A DNA stretch of 64,000 nucleotides from Liquorilactobacillus sicerae (GCF_029916425.1 NZ_JAHAVQ010000013.1:1-64000); one strand, 5' to 3'; positions 16,969-26,157 are shown, numbered from the stretch's first letter. Translations and numbers: made by a program. Notes: generated by a model not told the origin, from the letters alone.

Positions 16969-17689
16969 AATTGGCAATAAAGAAATTTTAAAAAATATTA
17001 ATTTAAATGTCGAAAAGGGTGCAGTAACTGCTTTTGTGGGCCCAAGCGGTTCAGGCAAGACAACTCTTTTACGTACTTTAAATCTGTTGCAGCTTCCGAC
17101 AACAGGATCCATCAAGGTCGGCAATACCGTTGCAACAGCTGGCAGGATAAATGCAAAAGTAGTTCATGATCTTAGAAAAAATTCTGCAATGGTTTTTCAG
17201 CAATTTAATCTGTTTAAGAATTTAACGGTACTGGAAAATGTAGCTAATCCTTTGATTTATAACCATCTGGCAAATAAAGAAGCAGCTGAAGAAAAAGCAA
17301 TTGAAGTTTTGAAAAGTGTAGGTCTAGCGGGAGTTGTTAATCAATATCCAGTAACTTTATCTGGTGGCCAGCAGCAACGAGTTTCAATTGCTCGTGCAGT
17401 AGCTGTGAAACCAAAAGTTATTTTATTAGATGAGCCTACCTCTGCTTTGGATCCAGAGTTAGTTGAGAGTGTTTTGCAAACTATTGCTGGTTTAGCAAAA
17501 GAACATATCACGCTGGCATTAGTAACACATGAAATGGAATTTGCCAGACAAATTGCTGATGAAGCAGTATTTATTGAAGATGGGCAAATCCTTTCTAAAG
17601 GACCTGCCAAAGAATTACTTTCTGGAAATACTTCTTCAACCAGAATTGATTCATTTATTAATTCGTTAAAGCGAAGTGCAATTTTATAA
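16934..17689 (+). CDS. Polar amino-acid ABC transporter ATPase (YxeO-like)
   Basis: The 251-residue ATPase carries Walker A GPSGSGKTT, signature LSGGQQQRVSIARA, Walker B VILLDEPTSALDPE and H-loop VTHEM, the pattern of GlnQ/TcyN-type importers. GGAGG precedes ATG 16934, which lies within the permease gene. It completes the transporter begun at 13916. Confidence 0.92.
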   Translation: MSLIEVKNLSVKIGNKEILKNINLNVEKGAVTAFVGPSGSGKTTLLRTLNLLQLPTTGSIKVGNTVATAGRINAKVVHDLRKNSAMVFQQFNLFKNLTVLENVANPLIYNHLANKEAAEEKAIEVLKSVGLAGVVNQYPVTLSGGQQQRVSIARAVAVKPKVILLDEPTSALDPELVESVLQTIAGLAKEHITLALVTHEMEFARQIADEAVFIEDGQILSKGPAKELLSGNTSSTRIDSFINSLKRSAIL

Positions 17690-17710
17690 TTTAGAAAAAG
17701 GAAGGATATA

Positions 17711-19066
17711 ATGGCAGACGTTTTAGATTCAACTTTAATGCAGAATAATTTTGGCACAACTGAAATTCGTGAAGCTTGGACTGACAAGAATAAAATAGCT
17801 AAACAGTTACAAGTTGAAGCAGCTCTTTCAAAAGTTGAAGGACAGTTGGGAGTGATCCCCGCAGATGCTGCACAAAAAATTGTCGAGCAATCTAAGCTTG
17901 AAAACTTTGATATTGAAGCTCTTGCCAAAGAAAGTGCTCAAAAAAGGCATTCTTTGATTGGCTTGATTAATCACTTACAAAAATTAGCTGGCAGTCAAGC
18001 AGGTGAATATGTTCATTTTGGTGCAACGACTCAGGATATTGTTGATACCGGCATTATGTTGCAGACCAAAGAGGCTTATCAAATTATAGTTGAAGATAGT
18101 AAAAAATTGATTGCTATCTTGAAGAAACAGGCTAAAAAGTATCGTTCAACCGTCATGATTGGCAGGACTCACGGTATTCAAGCTATTCCGATTACTTTTG
18201 GTTTTAAATTAGCAGTTTGGCTTGATGAAGCTTTGCGAAATCATCAACGTTTAGTCAATTTAGCAAAAAATGGGATTTTTGTTGGCAATTTAAGTGGTGC
18301 TGTGGGAACTTATGCCGCCTTTGGAGAAAAGGGTCCAGAAATTGAGCGCCAGGTTTTAAGCGAGTTGGGTTTGGATGTGCCTAATATTTCGTGGCAATCT
18401 TCTCGAGATCGTTTTTCTGAATTTGCCGCTGTTTTAGGGATTTATTCCGGTTTGTTAGGAAAAATTGGTCACGAGTTGTTTAACTTAATGAAAACCGAAG
18501 TGGATGAAGTTCGTGAGCCCTTTAAAGAAGGTGAAATTGGATCCTCAACTATGCCGCAAAAAAGGAATCCGGCTTTGATTGAGGGGCTAGCGAGTTTATC
18601 GCAACCAGCATTTAAAGATGTGGGTTTGATGCTGGAATCTCTATTATTTGATGGCGAAAGAGATGCAATTCATTGGCGTAATGAATGGATCGTTTTGCCC
18701 GAGATCACCAATTACTTAGATGCTCAATTACAAAGTGCGACTTACATTTTAGCGGGAATGCAAGTCAATGAAAAACAAATGTTGCACAACATTGAGTTAC
18801 AACGCAGCTTGCCTTTTGCTGAAAAAATTATGTTTAATTTAGGAAAAGTTATTGGCAAGCAATCAGCTCATAAATTAGTTTATCAATGTGCAATGGAAAC
18901 GATTGAAAAAAAAGAACATTTTATTGATGTTTTATATCAACAAGCAGAAGTAAAAAATAATTTTACCAAAGAAGATTTAATCAACTGGACAGATCCGCAA
19001 AAAGATTTAGGCAGTATTTTAGAAAAAGTTGATCAAGTTGTCAGCAAAGCAGAAGAAATAGGTTGA
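17711..19066 (+). CDS. Fumarase/aspartase-superfamily lyase (PurB/PcaB-like); candidate S-(2-succino) lyase
   Basis: The 451-residue protein has the three conserved superfamily regions: HFGATTQDI (102-110), GRTHGIQAIP with His154, and the signature GSSTMPQKRNP (277-287) with the catalytic Ser pair 278-279. Such enzymes release fumarate from C-N or C-O adducts, or are cycloisomerases. Purine genes are absent nearby, so this is unlikely to be the housekeeping PurB. Its neighbours match the yxe succinocysteine set. A lyase of this superfamily that splits S-(2-succino)cysteine to cysteine and fumarate is known from other bacteria. That activity is my inference here. Confidence 0.85.
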   Translation: MADVLDSTLMQNNFGTTEIREAWTDKNKIAKQLQVEAALSKVEGQLGVIPADAAQKIVEQSKLENFDIEALAKESAQKRHSLIGLINHLQKLAGSQAGEYVHFGATTQDIVDTGIMLQTKEAYQIIVEDSKKLIAILKKQAKKYRSTVMIGRTHGIQAIPITFGFKLAVWLDEALRNHQRLVNLAKNGIFVGNLSGAVGTYAAFGEKGPEIERQVLSELGLDVPNISWQSSRDRFSEFAAVLGIYSGLLGKIGHELFNLMKTEVDEVREPFKEGEIGSSTMPQKRNPALIEGLASLSQPAFKDVGLMLESLLFDGERDAIHWRNEWIVLPEITNYLDAQLQSATYILAGMQVNEKQMLHNIELQRSLPFAEKIMFNLGKVIGKQSAHKLVYQCAMETIEKKEHFIDVLYQQAEVKNNFTKEDLINWTDPQKDLGSILEKVDQVVSKAEEIG

Positions 19067-19229
19067 ATTTGATTAAGAAAATGAGATGTTAAATTTAATT
19101 AATATTTTTTTGGTTTGTTGATGTTCCAGTTTGTGAGAATTACTTTGCGATTGATAAAATTGTGTTAGTTAGCAACTTTGATTAAAAGTTTAAATATTTT
19201 GAATGAAAAATCAGAAAGAGGTTTTGAAA

Positions 19230-20510
19230 ATGAGCAATAAATTTGATACCAAAAAAATTCATGCCGGTTACGTACCAGAAGATCACAATTATTCGGCAAC
19301 AGTTCCGATTTATCAAAATGTAGCTTTTGACTTGGATAGTACTGCTCGAACAAAAAAAATTCTTGCAGGGGAATTACCTGGTTCATATACTTATTCGCGG
19401 GTTGCTAATCCAACGGTCGATGTTTTTGAAAAACGGATCAATGAATTAGATGGTGGTGTTGGAGCCGTTGCGGTTGGTTCTGGGATGGCTGCAATTACTG
19501 ATGCTGTTTTGAATACAGCTGAAGGCGGCGGGCGGATTATTGCTCCATTAGATATTTATGGCGCAACTTTAGATGAATTCCGAACACTTTTCCCTAAGTT
19601 TGGTATCTATACTGATTTTGTTGAAAATATTAACAATTTTGATCAAGTTGAAAAGCTGATCAAGCCAGATACAAAGGCAATTTATGCCGAAAGTGTATCC
19701 AACCCGATCACTAATATTGCTGATGTTGAAGGGTTGGCAAAATTGGCTCATTCACATAATATTCCCTTGATTATTGATAATACTTTTCCAACGCCTTATT
19801 TGTTCAACCCGATTAAACATGGTGCCGATGTCGTTGTTTATTCTTCAACTAAAGGAATCAATGGCCATGGAAATGCAGTTTCCGGTATTGTGGTCGATGG
19901 CGGCCATTTCAATTGGGGGCAAGACAAATTTCCGCAATTTCTTGAACCTGAAATTACACTTAAACAGCCTGGGAGAAAAGATACCAGTTTTGCAGCAGTG
20001 TGCGGCAAGGCGGCCTTCATTCAACGCTTGCGTACTAAATATTTGAGATTATTTGGTGCGGTTTTAAGCCCATTTGATGCTTATTTAGAGCTTCTAGGAT
20101 TAGAAACTATCTCTGAACGGATTAGTAAGGAAGTGGCAACGAGCTTAAAGCTTGCTCATTTTCTTGAAAGAAATACACATGTTGAAAAAGTTTATCATTC
20201 AGGTCTTTTAAATACTGATCAAAAAGATCTAGTCAAAAAGTATTTTCCACGCGGAATTGGTACGATTTTCTCATTCAAACTCAAGGGAACACAAGAAAAT
20301 GTCAATAAACTCCTAGATAGTGTCAAAGTCTTTACTTACTTGCCAAATGTTGGCGATAATCGTTCACTGATCGTCAATCCAAGCGATGTAACACATCGAG
20401 AAGTACCAAAAGATGAATTAACAAAGGAAAATGTTACATTTAATTTGCTACGCCTGTCGATTGGCCTTGAAGATGCTGATGATTTAGTAGCACTTGGATC
20501 AAGCAATTAA
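19230..20510 (+). CDS. Cys/Met metabolism PLP-dependent enzyme (O-acetylhomoserine sulfhydrylase/gamma-lyase type)
   Basis: The protein of about 426 residues is a fold-type I PLP enzyme of the cystathionine gamma-synthase family. It has GSGMAAITDAV, IIDNTFPTPY with Asp183, and the PLP lysine K208 in SSTKGINGHGN. The length and insert pattern fit MetY-like O-acetylhomoserine aminocarboxypropyltransferases. GAAAGAGG supports ATG 19230, since the frame opens earlier at 19203. A 163-base gap upstream could hold a separate promoter, but I see no strong one. It could turn released cysteine or thiol into homocysteine or methionine precursors. The paralog at 45648 is frameshifted. Confidence 0.87.
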   Translation: MSNKFDTKKIHAGYVPEDHNYSATVPIYQNVAFDLDSTARTKKILAGELPGSYTYSRVANPTVDVFEKRINELDGGVGAVAVGSGMAAITDAVLNTAEGGGRIIAPLDIYGATLDEFRTLFPKFGIYTDFVENINNFDQVEKLIKPDTKAIYAESVSNPITNIADVEGLAKLAHSHNIPLIIDNTFPTPYLFNPIKHGADVVVYSSTKGINGHGNAVSGIVVDGGHFNWGQDKFPQFLEPEITLKQPGRKDTSFAAVCGKAAFIQRLRTKYLRLFGAVLSPFDAYLELLGLETISERISKEVATSLKLAHFLERNTHVEKVYHSGLLNTDQKDLVKKYFPRGIGTIFSFKLKGTQENVNKLLDSVKVFTYLPNVGDNRSLIVNPSDVTHREVPKDELTKENVTFNLLRLSIGLEDADDLVALGSSN

Positions 20511-20533
20511 AAAAGCTTTTGAGGAGTAATCTT

Positions 20534-21682
20534 ATGGACGAAAAAGAGTATGCCAAACATATTGATGAGATCGTTGAACTGCGACATTATTTTCACCAAC
20601 ATCCTGAGCTTTCAAATCAAGAATTCAATACAACCAAGAAAATAACTGAAGTTCTTAATAATTGGGGTGTTAAAATCATTCCCACTAAGCTTGATACTGG
20701 ACTTTTAGCCGAAATTAAGGGCACTCAGCCGGGTCCAGTAGTTGGTTTGCGGGCAGATATTGATGCACTTCCAGTTTACGAAAACACCAAGTTAGTTTTT
20801 AAATCACAAAACGCCGGTATTATGCATGCTTGCGGTCATGATTTGCATATGTCAAGTTTGTTAGGAACAATTCGTTTCTTTCAAGATCATCAAGATTTGG
20901 TCAATGGAACGCTTCGTTTTCTTTTTCAGCCGGCTGAAGAAGCGGGAGGTGGCGCAGATCAGGTTTTGCAGAAGGATGTTTTGTCCGGTGTCCAGGCTTT
21001 GATTGGTTTTCATAATAATCCTAATCTGCCGGTTGGTACAATTGCTCTCCAACCTGGTCCAATGATGGCTGGCTGTTATAAATTTGATATTAAAATTAAA
21101 GGGCAAGGCTCGCATGGAGCAAAACCCGAAAAAAGTAAAGATCCAATCGTTGTTTTAGCAGCCATTATTTCTAGTTTGCAAACGATCGTCAGCCGTAACA
21201 TTGACCCGCAAGATGCAGTTGTTGTCAGTGTTACTCATGTTTCAGCCGGAAAAGTTTGGAATGTTATCCCTGGTGAAGCTACTTTGGGCGGAACAGTACG
21301 TTTATTTAATTTAAAAGATGCAGCCATTGTTAAAAAGCATCTGATTGAGCTTGCTCAAAGAATTGCTGCTGCTTATGAAGAAAAAGTTGAAGTTATTTGG
21401 GATGAGAGAACTTTGCCGATTGCCAATGATGTGAAGTTGACTCAAGCTGTGATTAATAATCTTTCAATCAAAGTTCAAAAACCAGTTCTTTCAATGGCAG
21501 GAGAAGATTTTGCAACTTATCAAAAACAAATACCAGGAGTTTTTGCTTTTATCGGTTCTAATGGGAAATCTGATGCAGCTGATTGGCATGAACCAGAATT
21601 TGTTGGCTTCGATGAGATGCTGCCAATCGGGATCCAGTATTTTGTTGAAGGTACATTAGGTCTCTTAAAATATTTAAAATAA
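20534..21682 (+). CDS. M20 family amidohydrolase (YxeP-like)
   Basis: The metal-binding pattern of M20D amidohydrolases is complete: HACGHDLHMSS, PAEEAGGG, GFHNN and the C-terminal ADWHEPEF, with a RADIDALP segment. These enzymes remove N-acyl groups from amino acids. B. subtilis YxeP is the N-acetylcysteine deacetylase of the succinocysteine pathway. GAGGAG (20521-20526) fits ATG 20534. The gene follows the PLP enzyme by 23 bases. A second M20 protein is at 24155. Substrate inferred from context only. Confidence 0.88.
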   Translation: MDEKEYAKHIDEIVELRHYFHQHPELSNQEFNTTKKITEVLNNWGVKIIPTKLDTGLLAEIKGTQPGPVVGLRADIDALPVYENTKLVFKSQNAGIMHACGHDLHMSSLLGTIRFFQDHQDLVNGTLRFLFQPAEEAGGGADQVLQKDVLSGVQALIGFHNNPNLPVGTIALQPGPMMAGCYKFDIKIKGQGSHGAKPEKSKDPIVVLAAIISSLQTIVSRNIDPQDAVVVSVTHVSAGKVWNVIPGEATLGGTVRLFNLKDAAIVKKHLIELAQRIAAAYEEKVEVIWDERTLPIANDVKLTQAVINNLSIKVQKPVLSMAGEDFATYQKQIPGVFAFIGSNGKSDAADWHEPEFVGFDEMLPIGIQYFVEGTLGLLKYLK

Positions 21683-21699
21683 CTGATCAAGGTGAGTAG

Positions 21700-22701
21700 A
21701 TGACTAAAATTATTGCCTATCATGTTCGCAAAGATGAACAGCCGTTTATTAATGAATGGAGCAAAGAAAATCAGATAGAAGTTAAAAGCCTGCCATTTGA
21801 ATTACATACGGAGACTGTCAAATACGCTGAAGGTTATGATGGCATTATTTTCAAACAGCGTAGCAGATTAGATGATAATGGATCAATTTATCGGACACTG
21901 AAAGATTTTGGGATTCATCAACTATCCTGCCGCTCTGCAGGTGTTGACACAATTGATTTTGCTTCAGCTAAAGCTAATGATATCAAAATCACCAATGTTC
22001 CATCGTACTCACCACATGCAGTTGCTGAATTGGTATTAATGCAGGCGATGCAGCTGATCAGACATTATCCAGAATTTAAAGAACGGGTCGATAATAACGA
22101 TTATGTGGTTGATGGTTTACGTTCACGCGAGCTATCTGAATATACGATTGGTATTATCGGTGTGGGCCGAATTGGCAGTACTGTTGCTAAAATCTTTCAT
22201 GCATTAGGTGCCAAGGTTCTTGGTAATGATTTGATTGAAAAACCGGAATTAGAACAAGCCAAGATTTTAAAATACGTTACTAAAAATGATATTTATGAAA
22301 AAGCTGATATTGTGACTTCCCATGTTTATTTAAGCCCTAAAAATGTTCATTTGATCGATAAGAGAGCTTTCTTGAAGATGAAGCCAACTGCTTTTTTGAT
22401 TAATGATTCACGTGGCCCGGTCGTTAATACCCAAGATCTAATAAGTGCCTTGAAACGACATCAAATTGCCGGTGCCGCACTGGATGTTGTTGAAGGCGAA
22501 ACGAAAATCTTCAATTTAAAATTTTCTGGTCAAACACCGATTGCTCATTATAATGAATTAAAAAAATTACCAAATGTGATTTTAACACCGCATATCGGTT
22601 TTTATACCGATATTGCAGTCGCAAGAATGGTCAAACAGGCATTAGATGATGCTTTACTGATTATCAAAGGAAAACAAAGTCCACATGAAATTAATTTTTA
22701 A
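21700..22701 (+). CDS. D-isomer 2-hydroxyacid dehydrogenase
   Basis: The 333-residue protein has a Rossmann motif GIIGVGRIG, an Arg in LSCRSAGVDTIDF and a catalytic His in LTPHIGFYTD, as in D-lactate and D-2-hydroxyisocaproate dehydrogenases. It should interconvert a 2-oxo acid and its D-hydroxy acid with NADH. In this operon a 2-oxo acid from methionine or cysteine breakdown (for example 4-methylthio-2-oxobutyrate) is a plausible substrate, but ordinary D-lactate formation cannot be excluded. Confidence 0.87.
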   Translation: MTKIIAYHVRKDEQPFINEWSKENQIEVKSLPFELHTETVKYAEGYDGIIFKQRSRLDDNGSIYRTLKDFGIHQLSCRSAGVDTIDFASAKANDIKITNVPSYSPHAVAELVLMQAMQLIRHYPEFKERVDNNDYVVDGLRSRELSEYTIGIIGVGRIGSTVAKIFHALGAKVLGNDLIEKPELEQAKILKYVTKNDIYEKADIVTSHVYLSPKNVHLIDKRAFLKMKPTAFLINDSRGPVVNTQDLISALKRHQIAGAALDVVEGETKIFNLKFSGQTPIAHYNELKKLPNVILTPHIGFYTDIAVARMVKQALDDALLIIKGKQSPHEINF

Positions 22702-22714
22702 AGGAGAATAAAAA

Positions 22715-23134
22715 ATGGTTCAAATCAGGAAAATGACAATCGATGACTATGATCAAGCATACGCTTTATGGGAAAAAACGCCGGGGATGCATTTGCATTC
22801 ATTGGATAATAGTCGAGCAGGGATCGAACAGGTGATCGATCATAACCCTACTTTGTGCTTTGTAGCTGAAGATCAAAACAACATTGTTGGCACGATTTTA
22901 GGTGCCACTGATGGCCGCAAAGGATATTTTTATCATGTTGCAGTTGCTGAGAAATATCGTCATCAACAAATCGGTTCACATTTAATCACCAATGTTTTAA
23001 AGGGCTTGAAACAACAAAATATTCAAAAAGTTGGTTTGTTTACGGTTATTGATAATATTCAAGGGCAGAATTTCTGGAAACGTTTGGGATTTAAAGAGCG
23101 GCCGGATATTAAATATTTTGACCTTGATCTATAA
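22715..23134 (+). CDS. GNAT-family N-acetyltransferase
   Basis: A compact 139-residue GNAT protein with motif A in VAVAEKYRHQQIGSHLI and the C-terminal FWKRLGFKERPD. AAAGGAG precedes ATG 22715, 13 bases after the dehydrogenase. It is a canonical GNAT, unlike the divergent ones at 8909 and 15696. Together with the two M20 amidohydrolases it offers an acetylation and deacetylation pair, as used to handle toxic amino-acid adducts. Confidence 0.87.
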   Translation: MVQIRKMTIDDYDQAYALWEKTPGMHLHSLDNSRAGIEQVIDHNPTLCFVAEDQNNIVGTILGATDGRKGYFYHVAVAEKYRHQQIGSHLITNVLKGLKQQNIQKVGLFTVIDNIQGQNFWKRLGFKERPDIKYFDLDL

Positions 23135-23164
23135 ATTTACTAATTAAGTTGGAGGATGAAGCTA

Positions 23165-24094
23165 ATGGTTGAAAATTTTTCGTGCGGATTTAATCCTAAA
23201 AGGATCCAGACTAAGAATCAAAAAGGTTCAATTGCATTTAATAAGCGTTTTTCAACTGGTGAACTGCCAGTTGAAGCAAATCGTTATCGTTTGATCTTAG
23301 GCAAATTTTGTCCGTGGGCAACGCAAGTAGCAATTGAAATTGATTATCTAGGTTTGGATCAGGTAATTTCTAAGGGCGTCGTTTATCCTTTACGGCGTAA
23401 TGGCATAACAAGTGACTGGTGGTTTGGTGATCAAGATGAGATTCAAGATCCGGTTTTAAAAACTAAGCGACTTTCCCAAAATTACCAAAAAGCAGTTGCA
23501 AGTTTTAATAGCCGTGCTAGTGTCCCGGCTTTGATCGATGTAACAACTGGTCAAGTTGTCAATAATGATCTGGATATTTTGCTGGACGAGTTGGCGCTTG
23601 AATGGCAAAAATTTGCCAATGAAAAAGTAAAAGATTTTTATCCTCAAAACGATCAAAAAAAGTTCAGAGCTCAAGCAGTAGATATTTTGGAAAATGTTAA
23701 TCAGCTGCCCGGCAAAATTACAGCTGTGAAATCACAAACTGAATATGAAAGGCTAGCTAAAATCTTTTTTGATCATTTGGCAAAATATGATGGAATATTG
23801 CAGCAGCAAAAATATCTGTGGGGCAATCATTTAACTCAGTTAGATATTCGGTTGTTTGTGACACTCGTTCGCTTTGATCTGGTCTATTATTATTTGAATA
23901 AATTAAGTTATCGCCAGTTGACGGATTATCCAGCTTTGTGGGCATATGCCAAACGTTTGTATCACCTTCCGGCTTTCAAAAAGAATACCGATTTTAATGA
24001 TATCAAGTTACATTTTTATCAAGTAGATGATCAGGAAGTAACTTCTTTAGGTCGGATTCTCCCACTGCTAAATGAAGAAAAATGGGATAAATGA
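23165..24094 (+). CDS. Glutathione S-transferase-like protein (YqjG/Ecm4 family), paralog of 289-1215
   Basis: Aligns over its whole length with the protein at 289-1215, well over half identical by eye, including the FCPWA motif (Cys49), YPLRRNGI and YLWGNHLTQLDIR. The ATG at 23156 touches the GGAGG site, so ATG 23165 is the likely start. It lies 30 bases after the GNAT in the same run of genes. Reductive removal of a thiol or aryl group from a sulfur adduct is possible, but untested. Confidence 0.82.
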   Translation: MVENFSCGFNPKRIQTKNQKGSIAFNKRFSTGELPVEANRYRLILGKFCPWATQVAIEIDYLGLDQVISKGVVYPLRRNGITSDWWFGDQDEIQDPVLKTKRLSQNYQKAVASFNSRASVPALIDVTTGQVVNNDLDILLDELALEWQKFANEKVKDFYPQNDQKKFRAQAVDILENVNQLPGKITAVKSQTEYERLAKIFFDHLAKYDGILQQQKYLWGNHLTQLDIRLFVTLVRFDLVYYYLNKLSYRQLTDYPALWAYAKRLYHLPAFKKNTDFNDIKLHFYQVDDQEVTSLGRILPLLNEEKWDK

Positions 24095-24154
24095 CTTTCT
24101 TGAAATAGGAAGTAAACGTTAAAGTGAACTATTTCAAAGGAGGGGGGATTTTAA

Positions 24155-25333
24155 ATGAGTTTTGTCTTTTCAAAATTAGAAAACGAACTGATTAATGAAC
24201 TAATTAAATACCGACATTATTTTCATGAAAATCCAGAACTTGCATTTCAGGAAAATAATACGACTCAAAAAATTAAAGACATCTTGCAGTCTTGGAAAAT
24301 AAAAATTTTACCAACTAAATTAAAGACCGGAGTTTTTGCTGAGATTGGTCCCCAAACGGCAAAAAATACGCTAGCATTACGAGCTGATATTGATGCGTTG
24401 CCAATTCAAGAAGAATCCGGCGTCCCCTTTTCATCCAAAAACCCGGGAGTTATGCATGCTTGCGGTCATGACACACATATAGCTTCCCTTTTAGGTGCCG
24501 CTTTTTTGTTAAAGCAGCAAGAAGCCGATTTGCCAGGGAAGGTCCGTTTACTTTTTCAACCGGCGGAGGAAGATCAAGAAGGTGCTTTGCATGTCATTGA
24601 AGACGGTAAAATTGACGGAGTGAGGGCAATTATCGGTTTTCACAATACACCAGGACATCCAATTGATGCGATCGGTCTTCATACCGGGATTGTCAGCGGA
24701 GCAATTGATAAATTTAAAGTTACCTTAAAAGGTGTCGGGACTCATGCGTCAGCTCCACAAAATGGCAAGGATGTGATTGTGGCTTTGGGAGCAGAACTGA
24801 ATTTATTACAAACGATCATTAGTCGGCGAATTGATCCGTTTAAACCAGCTGTTTTGAGTGTGACCCATGTTAACGCTGGCAATACTTGGAATGTTTTGCC
24901 GCAAACCGCGTTTTTTGAAGGAACGGTTCGGACTGCAGACAAAGAAGCTCGGAAACAGATCAAAACCAATTTTCTGAAGTTAGTTAAACTGACTGCTGAA
25001 GCTAGTGATACGCAAGCGGATATTGATTGGTATGATGGCGATCCTTCAGTTGATAATGATTCCTGGCTGACAGAAATTGTCAAAAATGAGTCACGCAAAT
25101 TTGCGTCAATTTATGAACAGGTTCCTAAATTGGGCAGTGATGACTTTGCTTGCTTTCAGGAACATATTCCAGGTGTCTATGCAAATATTGGTAATGGCTA
25201 TAATGTTAGTGCTCACAATCCTAAATTTAAAGCTGATGATCGGCTAATTGCTACCGGGGTTAAATTCTTTACACATAATACTATTCGGATTTTGAATGAA
25301 TTAAATAAAAGAAAGAGGGTGAACGAAGGGTGA
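24155..25333 (+). CDS. M20 family amidohydrolase, second copy
   Basis: The 392-residue protein has HACGHDTHIAS, PAEEDQEG, GFHNTPGHP and SAHNPKF, the M20D metal and catalytic set. AAAGGAGGGGGG precedes ATG 24155. It resembles the enzyme at 20534 but differs enough to suggest another acyl substrate. Its 3' end overlaps the binding-protein gene by four bases, linking its activity to that import system. Confidence 0.88.
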   Translation: MSFVFSKLENELINELIKYRHYFHENPELAFQENNTTQKIKDILQSWKIKILPTKLKTGVFAEIGPQTAKNTLALRADIDALPIQEESGVPFSSKNPGVMHACGHDTHIASLLGAAFLLKQQEADLPGKVRLLFQPAEEDQEGALHVIEDGKIDGVRAIIGFHNTPGHPIDAIGLHTGIVSGAIDKFKVTLKGVGTHASAPQNGKDVIVALGAELNLLQTIISRRIDPFKPAVLSVTHVNAGNTWNVLPQTAFFEGTVRTADKEARKQIKTNFLKLVKLTAEASDTQADIDWYDGDPSVDNDSWLTEIVKNESRKFASIYEQVPKLGSDDFACFQEHIPGVYANIGNGYNVSAHNPKFKADDRLIATGVKFFTHNTIRILNELNKRKRVNEG

Positions 25334-26157
25334 AAAAGAAGACGTTACGAAATCTAATTATTTTAATTGCTGCAATTGCAATTATTGTTTTAGCAATTTT
25401 TTCATTTGGAAAGCACTCCAGTTCAAATAATAAAAAAGAAATTTTGGTGGGAACTTCTCCTGGTCCGTATAGTGATCTTTTTTTAAAGGGGATAAAGCCA
25501 ATTTTGGAAAAAGAAGGTTACAAAGTTAAAAGTAAATCTTTTAGTGATTTATTGAATGCCGATATTGCTTTGAATGAAGGAGATATTGACTTAAATGTTG
25601 ACCAGCATACGGCTTATATGAAAAATTTCAACTCCGAGAAGAATGGAAAATTGGTTGCTTTGACAACTATTCCGACTGTACCTACTGGAATTTACCCAGC
25701 AAATAAAAAATCACTCAAGGATGTTGAAAATGGTGATAAAATAGCAATTCCAAATGATCCTTCAAATACTGCGCGGGCTTATCGGCTTCTAGTTAAAGCT
25801 GGCTGGATAACTTTGAAAAAAGGCGTTAATCCGATTAAGGCCACTAGTAAAGACATTGCCACAAACAAGTATAATTTAAAAATCACAGAAATGGATTCAT
25901 CAACTATTCCACGAGCAAAATCGGATTTTGATTATATCGTTTTACCTGGTTCAATTGCTTACAGTGCAAAAATTTCATCCAAGAAAATGTTGCTGGCTGA
26001 AAATGTTGTTCATGACTATTTGTTAGTAGCGGTAACTAATAAAAAGAACTCAAACAAGAAATGGGCAAAAGATGTAATCAAAGCCTATCATTCAAAACAA
26101 TTCAAAAGTTATGTGAAAAAGCATAATAAAAGTAACTACTGGGTAATGCCAAAGTGA
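25330..26157 (+). CDS. MetQ/NlpA-family substrate-binding protein without its own transporter genes
   Basis: The 275-residue protein follows the MetQ layout: EILVGTSPGPYSDLF, NEGDIDLNVDQHTAYMK, VPTGIYPANKKSLKDV and IPNDPSNTARA. MetQ proteins bind methionine or related compounds. The N-terminal hydrophobic segment has no lipobox Cys, so it is likely membrane-anchored by an uncleaved helix. GTG 25330 overlaps the amidohydrolase stop. No MetN or MetI is adjacent, so it must share a transporter encoded elsewhere. It is the last gene of the run. Confidence 0.82.
   Translation: MKKKTLRNLIILIAAIAIIVLAIFSFGKHSSSNNKKEILVGTSPGPYSDLFLKGIKPILEKEGYKVKSKSFSDLLNADIALNEGDIDLNVDQHTAYMKNFNSEKNGKLVALTTIPTVPTGIYPANKKSLKDVENGDKIAIPNDPSNTARAYRLLVKAGWITLKKGVNPIKATSKDIATNKYNLKITEMDSSTIPRAKSDFDYIVLPGSIAYSAKISSKKMLLAENVVHDYLLVAVTNKKNSNKKWAKDVIKAYHSKQFKSYVKKHNKSNYWVMPK

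Noticed and set aside
17341-17928. A 195-codon minus-strand frame opposite the ATPase and lyase genes
   Set aside because: Spans two real genes in antisense, with Ser/Cys-rich shadow composition and no ribosome site.
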